In this document: positions 61,530 through 64,000 of the stretch, in pieces | How the letters are laid out: each line of letters opens with the position of its first letter | Position numbering within the stretch: the first letter of the stretch is position 1 | Assembly (NCBI RefSeq): GCF_001905385.1 | Contig: NZ_LIPF01000003.1 | Coordinates: 434,001-498,000 of the forward strand | DNA: 64,000 nt | From: Streptomyces sp. CB02414 | GTDB taxonomy: Bacteria; Actinomycetota; Actinomycetes; Streptomycetales; Streptomycetaceae | Direction: 5' to 3' | Translations under genes and position numbers: made by a program | The notes under the pieces: generated by a model | What the model was told of the DNA's origin: nothing | Seen by the model: the letters and a program-made list of their open reading frames with translations, nothing else | Databases searched by the model: none

Positions 61530-62298
61530 GGTCGGCGGTCCTCTCCTGGTCGGGTGCCCATGGCCGTGCGGTGGCCCAGACGGCGTCGAAGCTCTGAGCG
61601 TAGTTGTCGAACCACCCCATGCCGTCGGCTCTCCTGAGGTGGAGGAGGGGGTTGGCGCTGGCCGGCTGCCCCCAGATGTGGGGATTGACGAGGAGGTCGT
61701 CGTCGTAGCGGAACATGGACGTGTAGAGCGTGGTGTCATGCAGACGCACCGCGCACCCGGCCTCGCCCAGCAGGGGGCGGTAGTACGTCAGCGAGGCGCG
61801 GATCTTGGCGGCGAGTGTGTCGCCGATTCCCTCTTCGCGGCCCCGGACGGCGACCGCCTGTCCGTCGGGGTCACCGAAGCACAGGCGGACCCGGACGCCC
61901 TCGGCGGCGCGTTCGGAGAGCATCTTGGCGACGTGCGGGTTGGACTGTGCGAAGAACGTGCCGGAGAAGACGAGGACGCTGATCTCCTGCCGTGCCTCCC
62001 GCAGCAGCGAGAGCCATACGTCCCGCGGCACGCTGGCTCGGTTCTGGTAGGTGCCGACCAGTTCGGTGCCTAATCCGTCGCGGGGTGGACCGGGCCGCTT
62101 GGAGGGCGTCGGCCAGAGGAAGGTCTCCTCCACGCGCAGATGACCGGCCACGCGAAAGCGATGCCGCGCGTGAGGTACCCGTCCTCCCAGCCACCGGCTC
62201 ACTGTCTTGGGGTCGACCTCGCAGATCGCCGCGAGCGCATCGGGTGAGACCCCTCGTTGGGCGAGCACGGTATGCAGTCGGTCGTTCACAGAAACCAT
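61516..62298 (-). CDS. XRE-type regulator with DUF5919 (PLD-like) domain
   Basis: A 260-residue protein. HTH: NDRLHTVLAQRGVSPDALAAICEVDPKTVSRWLGGRVPHARHRFRVAGHL (5-54). The rest is a DUF5919 domain (VWLSLLREARQEISVLVFSGTFFAQSNPHVAKMLSERAAEGVRVRLCFGDPDGQAV, LYTSMFRYDDDLLVNPHIWG), related to phospholipase-D-like folds without a full HKD motif. GTG/ATG start 62298. It overlaps the Nudix gene by 14 bases; such pairs are common in Streptomyces. Ligand unknown. Confidence 0.9.
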   Translation of the reverse strand: MVSVNDRLHTVLAQRGVSPDALAAICEVDPKTVSRWLGGRVPHARHRFRVAGHLRVEETFLWPTPSKRPGPPRDGLGTELVGTYQNRASVPRDVWLSLLREARQEISVLVFSGTFFAQSNPHVAKMLSERAAEGVRVRLCFGDPDGQAVAVRGREEGIGDTLAAKIRASLTYYRPLLGEAGCAVRLHDTTLYTSMFRYDDDLLVNPHIWGQPASANPLLHLRRADGMGWFDNYAQSFDAVWATARPWAPDQERTADHGQD

Positions 62299-62387
62299 GC
62301 AAGCGGTGCAACGCGTGATCGCGCAAGGACGTTGTGGGACGTTGTCGCGGAATCACAGTGTCTCCGGCTGCTGCTTACGCTGGCGTC

Positions 62388-63113
62388 ATGGAGCTCATCG
62401 TCCTGTGGGACATCGACCACACCCTCATCGAGAACGCGGGGGTGAGCAAGGAGATCTACGCCGCCGCCTTCTCGGAGCTTGCGGGGTTTGAGCCGTCGGA
62501 GCCGGCACGCACCGAGGGGCGTACGGACCGACTGATCATGCGCGACATGTTCGTTCGGGATGGGCTGCCCGTACCCGACTGGCCCGTCATTGAGGCCGCC
62601 CTCGAACGGGCAGGGAGTGAGCGCCGGGACGCTCTGCGTTCGCGCGGATGGGCCTTGCCAGGAGCCCATGAGGCATTGAAGGCCGCCTCGGCACGGAGCG
62701 GCTGGGTCTCCTCTGCCCTGACCGGCAACATCGCGGCCAACGCCCGTGTGAAGCTGTCCGCGTTCGGCCTCGACTCCTTGCTGGATCTGCCGGTGGGCGC
62801 CTACGGAGCGGACGCCGATCTCCGCTCCGATCTGGTCGCGGTCGCCCGCGAGCGAGTGCGGCGGCTTCGTGGCGTCCGGACCGACACGCCCATCGTCCTG
62901 GTCGGGGACACCCCTCGTGATGTGGAGGCTGCCCTGGCCACGGGGTGCGGGATCGTCGCCGTCGCCTCCGGTCTGCACGATCACGCGGAACTCGCAGCGG
63001 CTGGCGCCGCCGAGGTCCTGCCGGACCTGGCAGACGCCAAGCGCCTTCTAAGCATCCTGGAGTCGCTCGCAGGTGACGGAAAACGTCCCAGGACGTCCTC
63101 GGGCCGTCCCTGA
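62388..63113 (+). CDS. HAD-superfamily phosphatase
   Basis: A 241-residue hydrolase. Motif I: IVLWDIDHTLIENAG (nucleophile Asp8, Asp10); motif II: SSALTGN; motif III Lys in NARVKLSAFG; motif IV: TPIVLVGDTPRDVEAAL. The cap is the helical C1 type (KEIYAAAFSELAGFEPSEPARTEGRTDR) as in phosphoglycolate phosphatase-like enzymes. ATG 62388 is chosen. Divergent from the XRE gene (90 bp); the radical SAM gene follows 72 bases later. Confidence 0.92.
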   Translation: MELIVLWDIDHTLIENAGVSKEIYAAAFSELAGFEPSEPARTEGRTDRLIMRDMFVRDGLPVPDWPVIEAALERAGSERRDALRSRGWALPGAHEALKAASARSGWVSSALTGNIAANARVKLSAFGLDSLLDLPVGAYGADADLRSDLVAVARERVRRLRGVRTDTPIVLVGDTPRDVEAALATGCGIVAVASGLHDHAELAAAGAAEVLPDLADAKRLLSILESLAGDGKRPRTSSGRP

Positions 63114-63185
63114 ACGCGGTGACGAGGTCCCCGGGCAGACAGCCAGGATCGGGTTCCCGAAAGGCAGCCAGCCGAAGGAGCCCAA

Positions 63186-64000
63186 GTGATCAGGGAAGTC
63201 ACCGGGATCAGGAAGATCCGGATGCTGTACCTGCAGCTGCTGTACCGCTGCAACTTCACGTGCCTGCACTGCTTCCACGGCAAGCGGCTTCAGTACGCGG
63301 ACGCCTTCACCGCCGACGAAGCCAGTCGCCTCCTCACCCTGATGCGAGACGAGTACGGCACGGAGGAAGTCACCCTGCTCGGCGGGGAGCCCTTCGTCCA
63401 CCGGGACCTCCCGCAGGTCGTCCGCCACGCCAAGGAAGAACTGGGCCAGCGCGTCGAGATCTGCACCAACGGATACCGGATCGAGCGACGCCTGACAGAG
63501 ATCGCGCCGCACCTGGACCTCCTCAGGGTGTCCCTGGAGGGCGTCGGATCCACCAACGACGGCATCCGCAGGCACGGCAGCTACCAGAGCGCCCTCAACG
63601 CACTGAGCCTGGCACGGGACCTCGGAGTGCCGACCGGCGCGACCATGACCGTGACTTCACGAAACATCGGTGAGGTGCTTCCCCTCGCCGGCATCCTGGC
63701 CCGACTCGGGGTCCAGCAACTCAAGCTCCACCACCTGCGGCCTGTAGGCAACGCCGCCGACCACCCCGAGCTACTGGTCACCGAGCCTGCCGCCTACGGC
63801 CGGCTCCGCGAAGAACTTGCGGCGGCCGACCTGCCCCTGGAAGTGATCGTCGACGAGGACCTCTCCGAGCACGGCGCCCCACAGCTCTGCGCCCCGACCG
63901 GCGGGCCCCGCGAGATCGACCGCATCGAGGCCGACCCGCGTGGTGCCCTGACCATGTCCTGCAAGGCCGTGGGCAAGGACTCTCACGCCTTCTGGTACGA
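63186..64000 (+). CDS. Radical SAM protein, 3' end beyond window
   Basis: An open frame of at least 271 codons from GTG 63186, preceded by AAGGAG. The iron-sulfur motif is CNFTCLHC (Cys22, Cys26, Cys29), followed by LLGGEPF (GGE, 66-68), EICTNGYR and RVSLEGVG, all typical of the radical SAM barrel. Two further cysteines (QLCAPTGG, MSCKAV) near the end hint at a SPASM-like extra cluster domain cut by the window. No precursor peptide is seen nearby. Such enzymes modify peptides or proteins; the substrate is unknown. Confidence 0.9.
   Translation, partial: MIREVTGIRKIRMLYLQLLYRCNFTCLHCFHGKRLQYADAFTADEASRLLTLMRDEYGTEEVTLLGGEPFVHRDLPQVVRHAKEELGQRVEICTNGYRIERRLTEIAPHLDLLRVSLEGVGSTNDGIRRHGSYQSALNALSLARDLGVPTGATMTVTSRNIGEVLPLAGILARLGVQQLKLHHLRPVGNAADHPELLVTEPAAYGRLREELAAADLPLEVIVDEDLSEHGAPQLCAPTGGPREIDRIEADPRGALTMSCKAVGKDSHAFWY

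Larger units (their letters stand above)
48005..64000. mobile_element. Integrated element or genomic island, far end outside window
   Basis: The left boundary is the tRNA-Pro 3' fragment at 48005-48049. Beyond it the gene content changes to regulators, restriction-modification genes and hypothetical genes, with visibly lower GC and more T/A-ending codons than the flank. The intact tRNA and any integrase would lie past 64000. No replication or transfer gene is in the window, so the type is unresolved; the Nudix gene and tRNA-Pro target recall the pSAM2 class of actinomycete integrative elements. Confidence 0.7.

Noticed and set aside
48676..64000. Avoidance of GCCGGC in the island
   Set aside because: Several GCCGGC sites are visible (for example in the ParB-like and helicase genes), so there is no clear avoidance; a proper count was not possible.

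Overview
The window is about 72% GC with strong G/C at third codon positions. Its gene order (purA, ebfC-recR, ask-asd, SigE-type ECF sigma, SURF1) is that of a Streptomyces chromosome core, so the source is almost certainly Streptomyces or a close relative. No rRNA, complete tRNA or CRISPR array is present.

Region A (1-47.9 kb) is chromosomal. It holds purine synthesis (purA), an ECF41-type sigma factor, a class-III aminotransferase with a GntR regulator, a Ser/Thr kinase beside a SLATT membrane protein, ebfC-recR, aspartokinase with its internal beta start overlapping asd, an ECF sigma with a coupled membrane partner, SURF1, an S9 peptidase, a two-RCK membrane protein and an NfeD-flotillin pair. 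It continues with PucR, XRE/DUF2975, an amidinotransferase, a cation/proton antiporter, a second flotillin followed by a 1627-residue AAA ATPase, an alanine/glycine symporter, a RsbW-like ATPase, a lipoprotein and a TetR-MFS pair. The two flotillin transcription units share a 23-bp palindromic upstream motif (19/23 identical).

Region B (48.0-64 kb, running off the window) looks like an integrated element. At 48005-48049 the 3' half of a tRNA-Pro(CGG) gene is present without its 5' half, the usual scar of integration into a tRNA gene. Inside lie a HTH regulator, an HNH-like zinc protein whose catalytic histidine position is lost, a ParB/Srx-like protein directly joined to a SNF2-type helicase, an AbrB-type protein divergent from a NaeI-type restriction endonuclease, and a Vsr endonuclease translationally coupled to NaeI. 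A convergent C5 cytosine methyltransferase, an OGG-fold DNA glycosylase and an uncharacterised 451-residue protein follow. I read this as a GCCGGC-type restriction-modification locus extended with helicase, ParB-like and base-repair or base-excision components; it is the best candidate for an undescribed composite defence system. Beyond it come a hypothetical protein, an HD hydrolase, a Nudix hydrolase overlapping an XRE/DUF5919 regulator, a HAD phosphatase and a radical SAM enzyme cut by the window end.

Functional assignments come from reading motifs by eye. No database search was possible. Starts were chosen by ribosome-binding sites and family lengths.
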